A stretch of DNA of 64,000 bases from NCBI RefSeq assembly GCF_020382885.2, contig NC_058496.1, forward strand, positions 8,796,501 to 8,860,500, in the 5' to 3' direction. A program made the translations under genes and the position numbers. Origin of the DNA: Scatophagus argus (lineage: Eukaryota; Chordata; Actinopteri; Scatophagidae). Position 1 is the first letter of the stretch, and each line of letters opens with the position of its first letter. Of this stretch, positions 12,501 through 21,613 are shown piece by piece. Under the pieces are notes generated by a model that was given only the letters and a program-made list of their open reading frames with translations, made no database searches and was not told the origin of the DNA.

Positions 12501-13958
12501 ATTAAATATAATTTACTGGAATACTGGTGTAAAATTAGGTGAAAATGTAGTAAATCAGTTGGTCCAAACCTATAGAGTTGAGTTCAAACAAAACATTGCA
12601 AATTAGTTGGGTCAACAAAACTAAGTTAAATTGGATCCCACTGTAGTAATTAAGTTGAAATAACTTAACTGAATTATGTTGACCCAACCTAAGTACTTTA
12701 CGTTAGACTAATAGAGTTGCATTAGGCTAAAACGTAGCAATTCAATCGGGTGGAAATGATTTTTTTATGTTCGTTCAATGAACAATATTTTTGAGTGCAC
12801 AACCTTTCATAACTGTGTTAATGCGTCAAGCATATCATCACAAATCAGTCGCTGCAAACTTCAAAGCAATGCTGATCCATCAGAGGATCTCCAGACAAAC
12901 CGAAAATGTGAACTGGCTTCACCCTGTACTGTCTCTGTACTGTCCATTTTTAGATACAGGTGTTGATATGAGAAACTTCAAGAACTGGGGCTTAAATAAC
13001 TTCAGGATTATAACAAATACCGCTTTTTTTGGGCAGATTTCTAGGGATTAAAACAAACGCCACATTCTAAGACGGGCAGTTGCCGGAGAAAGCCTCCTAG
13101 CAGGCAGAGACACTATAGTCTCCATATTTTGTCCTATAGAGTGCCTGCCATCCCTATAGTTTGTCTGTGGTTATTTCAGTTAGTAACATATGTTAAAGGG
13201 TTACTGATGCTGAAGCACAGGTAGCTCAGGCTCAGCTCAGCTCTGCTCTGCGAACAATAATAATAATAATAACGCACCATTTTGAACTGGAAACTTTCAG
13301 TTGGTGATTCCTAGCTTGGGAGGCTCTACAGATGTCAGAGATCAGGATATATTAAAGTAATTACGTGCGTGTACTGTGCTTTTTTTAAAATTTCAAATTT
13401 ATTACTATTTGCTGAAAGACACAAAACAAGTAATGTTTATGTTCTGCCAGTTTTATCAAATCCTGTAAAAAGGTCAAACGAGAACTGATCAAATTTAAAA
13501 TATAACATTCGGCTCTCAGAAAAAAACAAACAAAATCCAACACACTCACGCCTTTGTCCACAACGCGAAGTGTAGTAAAGTAGCTGTAAACGAAGTCAGC
13601 GTTCAGGCGTTCAGGGGCGAGCACAGCCAGCCGTCTCAGGGCCGCAGCTTGAGGGCTCCATGATTCATCATACGACCATGGAGAGTGAGGGCATCTCAGC
13701 AGATCCAAGAGGGAGTCTGTCTCCTCAGTCTCTGCTCCCTCTGATCTGCTTTTTTTCTTCCTCTGAAAACATAATCGGTGGGTTTATTACCATGCCATAT
13801 AAAAGCGAGCTACTGTATACTGTGATGCTATAGAAAACACAGCAGCCATCTGACAGCCGAAAGCAACTCACCCAGCTGCCACGTCCACAAGGAAAGTCAG
13901 TCAGACGCAGGTGTTGAATCTGCTTCTCTAACACAGCAGAAAGTGTGTTTGAACTCAT
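3588..13958 (-). CDS. lrrc43: LRRC43, leucine-rich repeat protein 43
   Basis: Twelve coding exons on the minus strand, from the ATG at 13958: 13872-13958, 13550-13762, 8772-8882, 8420-8559, 6725-6969, 6465-6628, about 5741-5951, 5136-5311, 5007-5090, 4251-4469, 3988-4081, 3588-3748 (stop). About 567 residues; human LRRC43 is about 650. Exons 3-5 hold leucine-rich repeats ([54 protein letters not shown]), followed by a Tyr/Asp-rich segment and a Lys-rich C-terminal part. All junction phases agree except that the 3' edge of the seventh exon is uncertain: donors at 5740 and near 5806 both give the needed phase 1. The family is testis/cilium-associated but poorly characterised; a scaffold role is inference. 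It lies beside the MLXIP side of the locus as in mammals, which supports the identity. Confidence 0.88.
7363..7719 (+). repeat. tRNA-derived SINE in an LRRC43 intron
   Basis: The block starts with a tRNA-like head (GGGGGCAGCCGTGGCCTCGA), has a Pol III B-box-like GTTCGATTCC at 7415-7424, and a body with the phrase TGCCCTTGAGCAAGACACTT that I recognise from a common fish SINE family. It ends in an AT-rich stretch with a short A run at about 7707-7719. It is not a functional tRNA gene. It sits in the intron between 6970 and 8419 of LRRC43, in the opposite orientation. Confidence 0.8.
11329..11404. repeat. Degenerate fragment of an ACCGTATTTTCCG-type fish repeat
   Basis: The phrase ACCGTATTTTCCGGACT followed by a diverged purine-pyrimidine body resembles the edge of a common interspersed fish repeat. 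It directly precedes the L2 piece, so it may be an older insertion. The family is not assigned. Confidence 0.35.
11520..12268 (+). mobile_element. 5'-truncated L2-clade LINE
   Basis: Conceptual frames contain L2-type reverse transcriptase C-terminal phrases: [20 protein letters not shown], then [20 protein letters not shown], then [16 protein letters not shown], and near the end [20 protein letters not shown] and [12 protein letters not shown]. The frame is broken at least twice (for example near 11705 and 11860), so it is dead. The 3' end (12227-12268) has the L2 hallmark tail GGCAAATAAAGCTGATTCTG with GATT repeats. The 5' end is truncated, as is usual for target-primed insertion. It lies inside the decayed multicopy gene and so postdates that duplication. 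Confidence 0.82.
12540..12800. repeat. AT-rich degenerate interspersed repeat
   Basis: Repeated permutations of AACTTAA/TTAAGTT and GTTGACCCAACC-like words occur through about 250 bases, ending with TTGAGTGCA. This looks like a non-autonomous DNA-element remnant seen widely in fish, but I cannot name the family or its exact ends. Confidence 0.35.
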
Positions 13959-16134
13959 GCCTGTCAGCAGTAGTTACTGTGTCACATGTGTAACATAGAA
14001 GAGAGACGCAGTAGCTGCAGCTTGCATTGTATGGTCAGGCTTGTTTATGGTCAGTCTTTCAGGGAAAAGACCCGTGGTGTCTGTTGTTAACATATGTTGT
14101 TGGTTGCCTGGCAACAGCTGGGGGTTCCCTCCCAGGACACGTAATCGAGACAGGACTTCAGTGTCTGTGTAAATGAAACAACTAAAGCTGATAGAAACTT
14201 GTTTCAACCTTCTTGCTGTTGTTCATCCAACTGCACCCAACTCCAGCGTGGCACCTTCTAATGCTTAGGCCTGAAACATAACATGGAGGTAATAAATAAA
14301 ATAAATTATCTAGAGTGCACACGATATTTCTGCATTTTTTTCTCCTGTGCGTCCAGCACCCGTGTTTGTAAATTTTTTACTCTCTAATACCACAGCTCGT
14401 AGGGCCCCACCATCCCCACCCTCTGATACAAATCCCCCTGCTGTGGAGAGTGACTGCTCACAACTAATCCTCGTACTCACCTCCCTCCCCTCATTGTAAT
14501 ACAAAAAATTATCAACACTTGTAGGCATTTTACACTGTTAGCATGTTTATTTACAAATGATCATAAAACACAAATTGCACCTGAGGCTGGTTGGGATGTA
14601 ATTACTTTTACAGATATTTGGTCATGAACTGAATACTGGACAAATGGAATCTTATGCCTGATGATAGCGCAGTCAGGGGATCACCAAAGTGATAATCATT
14701 TATGTTGGATGTCTGTATGAATGTTTGTTGGCCTTTTAAATTTCATGGCAATCCATTCAGTTTTCTTGAGATATGTTACCAAAAAGTAAAATTAAGAAGG
14801 AGGAAAAATCAGGGTCTCACCAAAGTCATGCAAGAATTCACGTGGATCTTGAAAAACTGATCTTTTTATCTGTTATTGTCTTGGTTTACCATGAATGATG
14901 ATGCCTCAAAAATTGTTGTTCATGATAATACCTCAAACACCTCTTACATATCAGGACCGAACACCCTGTGGTGTGTTATCAACAGTAAAAATATCTCATA
15001 GTCGAAGGTCGATTGATTGATTATTCTACAGCGCAGGATTGTGTGACAAAATGCTTGTTTTCGTCCATTTATGCTAGTCACAATGAACAAATAAAATTGG
15101 ATGAACAAATAAGAAGTCATAAAAATAAAACTGTTTTAATGGGGGAATGTGGAGGATGAACTGAGAGCCTTTCTGTCCTGGGCTGTGCAGACCTCATGCC
15201 AATTTTTAATGTTTCCAATGAGGATGCTTTCCTCTGCACCTCTGCAAAAGTTAGGATCTGGCAAAGGAATTAAGCATAGTTTTCTTAAGAAGTGCAGTTA
15301 TTTCTGAGCTTTCTTTACCAGGGTGGAGATGGCAGAGGTCCATGGTAGGTTCTCTGTGATACTGACTCATGGGTACACAAAAACTCTTCACTGTCTCTGC
15401 TCCACTGATGTGAGACGGGAATATATATCTAATGCTCCATCTTTCCAAAAACAACAAGCATGCAAGCAAGATTGTCGACTTCCTCCTGACCTGAACTCCC
15501 ATTGTTGTTTAAAATCTGGCCGATGGCAGAGGTGTCGTCCGCAAACTTCACAACAAAGTTCCTTCCATATCTGGGGTTGCAGACTCAGAGATGAGACTCG
15601 TGTTACTCAGAAATTCATTATCAAAAAAAAAAAGGTCTATTTTGAAGTTTTCCGTCATGGTAAACACGTCAGTCACGTCGATATGAGTCAGCAACTCAAG
15701 TTTGGAAGTCAGTGATGTTGTCACAGGTCCATTAAAACAGGACCGGAGATTCCATATGAAAACTGGAAAATTGGCAAAACTTGCGTGTTATTCCACAAAT
15801 TTAGATTCGGCCAGGCTGCAGCCATTTCAGTTCTATAGAGTTCCTTTGTTTGTCTCTTGCACATTGGTTAAACATTACACTTTCTTTAGGTTTGATGATA
15901 TCAAAATTTCTGGAATACCCTTGCAATGTTTTTCTTTTTTCATTTAACTGATAAACATCACTTAGATAACTCTGCGGCAGTTTGCATTGCCTCCCCACAT
16001 TAAACCACTGTGGTGAGCAGTGCCCTACAACTGTAAAATAGAAACATTTAATTCAAGATTTTTTTGCATGATAATGTCACAAAGGCGTCATCCACCAAAT
16101 GAAATGCATGCAACAAAAAAATCCCATGTTTCGA
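13959..16134. other. Spacer between LRRC43 start and first cytokine-like gene
   Basis: Likely contains the LRRC43 promoter on its left side (first 200-300 bases) and the promoter of the 16203 gene on its right end. The two genes are divergently transcribed, about 2.2 kb apart. Apart from an old LINE relic around 15010-15610 I see no gene in it. Confidence 0.6.
15010..15610 (-). mobile_element. Strongly decayed L2-like LINE relic
   Basis: On the minus strand short phrases recall an L2-type reverse transcriptase: VVKFADDTSAIGQILNNN (carrying the ADD core), then YIFPSHISGAETVKSF, then DLCHLHPGKESSEITALLKK. It is interrupted by stops and shifts and shows no clear ends, so it is older than the copy at 11520. 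Confidence 0.5.
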
Positions 16135-16142
16135 TATATAAG
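16135..16142 (+). promoter_or_regulatory. TATA box of the first cytokine-like gene
   Basis: TATATAAG lies 61 bases upstream of the ATG at 16203. A start about 30 bases downstream would give a short 5' UTR of about 35-40 nt, which is common for inducible cytokine genes. Confidence 0.55.
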
Positions 16143-16202
16143 TACATCGTGTGCCAGTTTAGGGTCACTGGCACTCGAAAGCAAAAAGACAAAAGTCACA
16201 CC

Positions 16203-18416
16203 ATGTCTCTTGGTAAAGGTAAGCTGTCTTTTAAATAACAACTAACTAATTTTGATTATTTTTTCCAGAAAGGAGTAAAAAAATAAATAAAAAACTTTAC
16301 TAACTGTTTAAGGAATAATTCAAACATTTTACTTGTTTACCAGCAGTTTATTTCCTTATGGTCTATTCTTTCTGGTACAACTTCAGGTACTTCTGAGGCG
16401 CATGGAAAAGGGAAAACTCAAGCAACACTTGTAGTATAAAGAACATTTAATTTCATCTGGATGACCTTTGGATGAAGGTCACAAGGCGAAATGTGCTGCA
16501 CTGACGCTAAAATTGTTCTTTGTATCACAAGTGTGGCTGGAGCTTTGACCTATTCAATCTATTATTCTCTCAAAGTAAAGTCTTGCGGTTTTATCTTATT
16601 GTGATGTTGATTCTATTTAGACTTGGGCAAACATCTGGTTGATGTACTATGCAGATTATATCATATGTTTCGTGTGTAACTTCCTGCAGAGGTCCTGCTT
16701 TCCTGCATTGTGATGATGTACTTCTCCTTTATGGCTTCCGCACCAACTGAGCGAATTAATCTAAATGAGATTCAGAAGAACCTGCAGGGGATGCCGATAA
16801 TATTGTGTGATCTGCAGAGTGCTGAAGAGAGTTATGTAAGTAAACACATCTTACTTCACAGTGTTGAGAACCGCCTTTGCAAAGTAGTATGCAGTATGAA
16901 ACTATTCATTCATTTTATTTTTCAGTATACCAAGCAGGCTTAGCTGATTTTCAGTTTTGCAAAGTGGAAGTAAACAACAGCACCCCCGGTGGCCAAACAC
17001 CTCAACTGCGTAAAATTAATTTTACATTTAAAATAATGACCATGTTGGTTTTAATCATATTGTGAACATTTTCTCCTTGGCAATAGCTGCATAATAAATA
17101 ATAATAATAATTTCATAATTCATAATAATTTCAATAAAATACGTCAGAATGTAATGTAATTGTTGGAGAATCATTTTCCAACCTTTAAGTGTTTAAGTGT
17201 TGAACACTGAATCCTCAGTTACTCTGTTATTCCGCTTAGTGGCATCTCTGGGGCAGGTCATCCCAAGGCCAGTTCCAAGGGAGTTGCATCAACAATACTG
17301 TTATCAATTCACTGCTTGCAGCTGTGCGTTGGTGCTGGGAAGTACCAAGAGGTACTGGTTCTCCACCCTTTGGGTGGCAATACCTCATTGAGATGCCAAC
17401 TGTCTTGCTGTATAGTCTATCTGACCTATGTGACCTCGTCATGCGTAACACTGATGTCTCTACTGGAGACAGAGGTATGCGATGTTGATATACGACTAAT
17501 ATCTTACATTTAGTATATATGCATCCTGACAGGAAGAGTAGACTTCAGAATTGGCGTGGCAATGCACAGAGTAACATCAGCTCTGTGTTAACGCTATTTC
17601 TCCTCGACTAAGTGTCATTAAATACTTCATCATAAGACATCAGCGTCTCCTGAGTTTCCTTCCATCTTCTGAGTTCAAGGTTTTTCCTAACAGTAATGAG
17701 ATGAGAAGACCAGTACAAAAATGAAGTGTTTTTGGCATACTGCAGCTGTTGCTTTTGTTTGCATAACTACAAACTACATGCTACATTTTGGATAAATCAG
17801 AACATACTGCTAACACAGCAGGTGATTTCTGCCTGTATTTTTCCAGTTTATTTTTCATTTTTCATGAAATTTTTTCATGTGAGAGTTATATTGTGGTAAA
17901 AGTCAGGCCATAAAGCTACTATAAAGTCAAATTGCCTTCTTACCATTGATGGAGAGACATTTTGAACCCATTATTAAAAGTTATGACAGCTGAAGGCGTC
18001 AAGTTCTGTCCTCCTTCTCATAATGACTCTTACTTCTTCTCTAGACAGAGCAGTTGTTTGGAGGAAATTCACCTAACCAACTAGAGCCCCCTGAGGGAAT
18101 CACTTGGCCAGCAGGAAACACCACCGAAGAACTCCAGACCTCCATCTGTGCAATCATTGACTACCTCGAAAATCACCTGCCGACAATCATCACTTCTCTC
18201 ATCGAGCAACCTCAAGATATCATCAGTGCAACTGCAAATTTCAATTTTCAGTTCAAAGAAGCAGTTAGAAGGGGACAAATCAATAACAAGGTTCCAAAAG
18301 GCTGCCGCAGAAATGTGACGACGTCGCATGATTTCGTGAAGAGACAAATTGGCTTCCGAATCATTTACTTTACCAGAAAATGGGTGGAGCATTTTGCAAA
18401 CGCCACCTGTGAGTGA
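16203..18416 (+). CDS. Secreted LIF/OSM/M17-like helical cytokine candidate
   Basis: Three coding exons: 16203-16218 (MSLGK plus one base), 16690-16835, 18045-18416; 177 residues. The first intron is phase 1, the second phase 0, and all have GT-AG ends. Joined exons 1-2 give a hydrophobic signal peptide (EVLLSCIVMMYFSFMASA, likely cleavage before PTERIN), then a first helix and LCDLQSAEESY. Exon 3 gives GNTTEELQTSICAIIDYLEN, a likely B helix, and a C-terminal helix HDFVKRQIGFRIIYFTRKWV. That last helix resembles the D helix of LIF/OSM (F-x-x-K/R..G..): OSM has FQRKLEGCRFL at this place, from memory. There are four Cys in the mature chain and three N-glycosylation sequons (NTT, NVT, NAT). The three-exon plan with a tiny first exon is the LIF/OSM plan. 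It lies between LRRC43 and MLXIP, the mammalian IL31 position. It could be the described fish M17 or a new relative; family-level confidence is moderate. Confidence 0.68.
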
Positions 18417-18445
18417 AAACACTTCAGCCAACTTTTTAACAAATG

Positions 18446-18615
18446 TATTTATTTATTTATTGATCTGTTATTTAAGACTGTGTATGTTAATTTGTAATTG
18501 TCAGTATTTATTTTACTTACACTGAATGATCTTTTCCACACTGTCATCTTTGTGCTGCTCGATGCTGACTGGATGTTGTACTGGATGACTTTTTAAATAT
18601 CAACTAAAAAATAAA
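18446..18615 (+). promoter_or_regulatory. AU-rich element and poly(A) signal of first cytokine-like gene
   Basis: TATTTATTTATTTATTG at 18446-18462 has three overlapping AUUUA pentamers, 30 bases after the stop, with another ATTTA near 18504. This is the type of element that destabilises cytokine mRNAs. AATAAA at 18610-18615 is a candidate polyadenylation signal. Confidence 0.65.
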
Positions 18616-19604
18616 TATTTAGTTCAAACCCCTTATTTAATCTTAAGCATTATTATTATTATTTAGGGGTCCTTCTTCACTACAATTATCACATATCATT
18701 TATCTGTCACAGTTCACCTTTGTGGTATCAAGTATCCACCCAGCAAAAATGTTAGTATTTGACAATCTGAGAGTGTATGTTAGCTATCTCCTTTTAGAAC
18801 TGTTCACACCCAAAAACATCCTGCACACAGCAAAACACCAAGAAAATAAGAAAATAAAGGCAGGGGGCTGGGTCTCCGCAGATACAACGTATAATATACC
18901 CTTAACCATCACAATTTAATGCTTAATCCAAACCCCACATCCTCATACAGTAACTGATCTCAACATCGCCTTCATTGTATCATTCCACCACTAATTCACA
19001 TCAGACCAGCAGCCCATAGGCAAGCCAATGTGGACTGGTTTCTGCTGGGATCATTGTCTTATTCCCCCTAAAGCTAAGCCTAACCAGAGTTCGGCTGTCA
19101 TCTAAACCTAATCCAACCCAAACCTAGTGCTAATCTTAATCTTAAAACTAAAATCTTGAAAACTAACACTGATCCTCACAAATATAGCAAAAGTAACTAT
19201 TTCTTTTCTATATTTCATGTATATATTTTTTTATTTACAACACAAAGCAGTCACCAAAAAAAATCGTCAAAGAAAGGCTAAAGCACACCTCTTTAATAAA
19301 CAGTATTGTGGCTTTTAACACCTAGTTTTAGTTGAAAGAATTTTAAAGATTTAATCAGACTTTTGGTTGACTGCGGTCCTGTTACGGGATGTGTAGGTTT
19401 TTCTAAGCCAAAGATTCTGAGAGGGAACCCCCAGAAGGTAAAACTAAATCCTATACTTGTATGACCTTTCTGAGACTGCTGCAGGCGGAAAATATTGAGA
19501 TGCTGATCTTTATCTAGGGAGCCTTAATAAATGTGATCCTTGAAAGGTGGATCAGAGAAAGTCTCACATCAGAGAACCTGCTGTCAAGTAAACCTCCCAG
19601 TGTC
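18616..19604. other. Spacer between the two cytokine-like genes
   Basis: No coding exon supported. A C/T-A-rich block at about 19070-19160 has degenerate CTAACC/CTAAACC words. The right end should hold the promoter of the second gene: a kappaB-like GGGAACCCCC at 19423-19432 and a weak TATA-like TTAATAAA at 19524-19531, 74-81 bases before the ATG. Both are inferences from short motifs. Confidence 0.45.
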
Positions 19605-20697
19605 ATGGATTGCCGTGCTGGTAAGCATCTTGAAGTGCGGTTCATAGTCCTACTGCTTGAACTTCTGCATGCAAAGTTGCACAAGACTAATAGAGAGGGC
19701 ACTGCAGATCACATGTGTGTGTGCGACCTTGCTGCATAGTAAGGACCTAAACAAGCTTTCAGCCAACCAACTGAGGACATTTTTGGAAAGGGAGGACAGT
19801 GAGGAAAAACTGTTTTGAAGGTTAAGACCTGGCTGTAAGGGATCAAGGTCAGGGGCGAATTATGTCATTGAGGGACCTCACAAGGATGGAAGTTTAAGTG
19901 TGTACTTATTCAAATCTGATTAATCTCCACTGTGTGCTCTCTTATGTCACTGTTGTAGTCCTCATCTTCCTGTGTGTGCTCATTGCACAAGCTGGCTGCA
20001 GACCCGTTAGTAATGGAGCAAACACCGAAGCCTTGAAAGAAACCATCCAACTGATGCAGACGGAGATACGGACCACCCTCAAACACCTCGTAAGCTTTTT
20101 GGTGTTTAATCAAATCTGTTTAGGCTTTAGGCTAATTGTTAGTGGTAGAAGATGTATTCATATCAATTATGCTACAACAGTAAGCCTTGAATTAGAGATA
20201 CTGTCCCGATACACTGTTGGGTAGATTAATCTCAAACAACACATCAAGTTTTACAATGACTGAATGGCATGTCGTAAAGTCTGTATCTGTAAAATTACCA
20301 GTAGTAACTACAAATGGCACATAAATGTAACTGAGTACTGATTTGGACACCTACTGACCAGGACTGCATCCGCCAGGCTGCACCCGGATTGCTTCCCAAC
20401 CTCTCCTGCATGTCCCTGAACACAACCAAGCTGATGGGCCTGGAGGAGGAGCCCGTAACCGCTCGGAGCCTCTCCTTCTTCCGCTGCTACATGATGGAAC
20501 TGTCCGAGCTGACCCCGGAGCTTTCCACCCATCTGCAAATAACCAGCCAGTACGCTCAGAATATGGAGCAGCTGATGAATGCGACAGTCAGTCAGCAGTG
20601 CACTTTACCCTCCTTTGAGCAGGAATTGGACAGTTATGTGTACGCCAAGTGTCTGCTGCAGCTTCTGGACCAGAGGCTGAGAAAAGCAAAATTTTGA
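19605..20697 (+). CDS. Second tandem secreted helical cytokine candidate (orphan; IL31-position)
   Basis: Three coding exons: 19605-19620 (MDCRA plus one base), 19959-20089, 20362-20697; 160 residues, close to the 164 of human IL-31. Exon 1 has exactly the same length (16 nt) and phase as its neighbour's. A signal peptide is clear (AVLIFLCVLIAQAGC, cleavage near GC/RPV). Predicted amphipathic helices: TEALKETIQLMQTEIRTTL; SFFRCYMMELSEL; a long helix ELSTHLQITSQYAQNMEQLM; a last one EQELDSYVYAKCLLQLLDQR. Cys are in LSCMS, FRCYM, QQCTL, AKCLL and DCIRQ; sequons NLS, NTT, NAT. LPNLSCMSLN recalls the NYTLPCLSPD of human IL-31 (sequon next to Cys), a weak match. I do not recognise a certain family; IL-31-like is argued from position, exon plan and size. 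Confidence 0.65.
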
Positions 20698-20718
20698 TTT
20701 CACTGTCTAGTAAGAATG

Positions 20719-20875
20719 TTAAATTTATTTATTATACAAAATCTGAACTTCTGTAATCTAGTTTTATACTGGATCAGAAAGTAAACTTGCTCTAGAAGTT
20801 ATTTAACAGTTACTTTTCACTCACTATCTTTATCTATAATTAAGTAATTATTTAAAAGTATTTATTGAAAATAAA
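20719..20875 (+). promoter_or_regulatory. AU-rich 3' UTR and poly(A) signal of second cytokine-like gene
   Basis: ATTTATTTATTA begins 22 bases after the stop, with a further AGTATTTATTG at about 20858, then AATAAA at 20870-20875. The 3' UTR is about 190 nt. The element mirrors that of the first gene. Confidence 0.6.
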
Positions 20876-20909
20876 GTAATAAGAAATCAAGATTTTCAGA
20901 TTTGTTGCT

Positions 20910-20915
20910 TTTATT
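20910..20915 (-). terminator. Candidate MLXIP poly(A) signal
   Basis: TTTATT on the + strand is AATAAA on the minus strand. If used, MLXIP and the second cytokine-like gene end within a few tens of bases of each other in opposite directions. Other minus-strand AATAAA words in 20.7-20.9 kb are possible. Confidence 0.35.
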
Positions 20916-21576
20916 GTGATTCCGAATAAAACTTATTGCATGAAGACATTTGGTAACTTTGAAGAAAGAACAAAAAACACTCAAATGCAGCATAAGAAAA
21001 TTTCTTTACTTCTTAAAACAAATGAAATACAATGCTAACTTTGGGGTAGAACAAACTTAAGCAGATCCCATCTGCAATGATATACTGTACACCATCTGGT
21101 ACACACAATAAAATCAAGATGCCAAGCTGCAGTTGAACATTGGGGCTTTCTGGTATCTGCTATATGTTTTTTAGTCTCTGTTTAAGAGGGAAAAACAATT
21201 TAAAAAAGGCATTTGTCCACAATCAAGACAACGATAGCTGCATTCAAAGGCACATTTTCATTTTCTTACAGTCGCAATCAATCACTTTGTGGCCACTAAA
21301 CCTGACACAAAAGTGAGCCTGCTTGACCTGCATGACTGCTAACTGTTGAATTTTGATTACTCCTAACAGGTAAATGATTTCTATCTTTAGGAAAGTAAAA
21401 TCTGTCATTAAAAGGCTTTTCCAATCCGCAATAAAAGCTGCACTTTCATCAAATAAGAACTACCAGTGGTGCTTTTTTCTGTAGTAAAAATCAGAGTAAA
21501 CACAGTTGCTCTGCAGAGAAGAAATTTAAAACACAAGCCACAAAATCAAATTCAGCCTGAGGAGTTTTGCACCAAA

Positions 21577-21613
<37 letters not shown>

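Larger units (their letters stand above)
8883..13549. other. Large LRRC43 intron 2
   Basis: This 4.7 kb intron holds most of the repeat content of LRRC43: a decayed multicopy-gene copy, an L2 LINE, and AT-rich degenerate repeat at 12540-12800, listed separately. 8883-10020 shows no supportable gene; a 128-codon minus-strand open frame at 9596-9982 has no recognisable domain. A short AAT repeat lies near 13255-13272. An ATG at 10024 with a GTAAGC after codon 20 and short splice-like blocks at 10161-10228, 10388-10465 and 10540-10609 may be further exons of the decayed gene. Confidence 0.55.

Noticed and set aside
18054-18416. Stand-alone gene beginning inside the last exon of the first cytokine-like gene
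   Set aside because: It begins with TTG, and the frame runs back to a clean acceptor at 18043-18044 that joins in phase to an exon giving a signal peptide.
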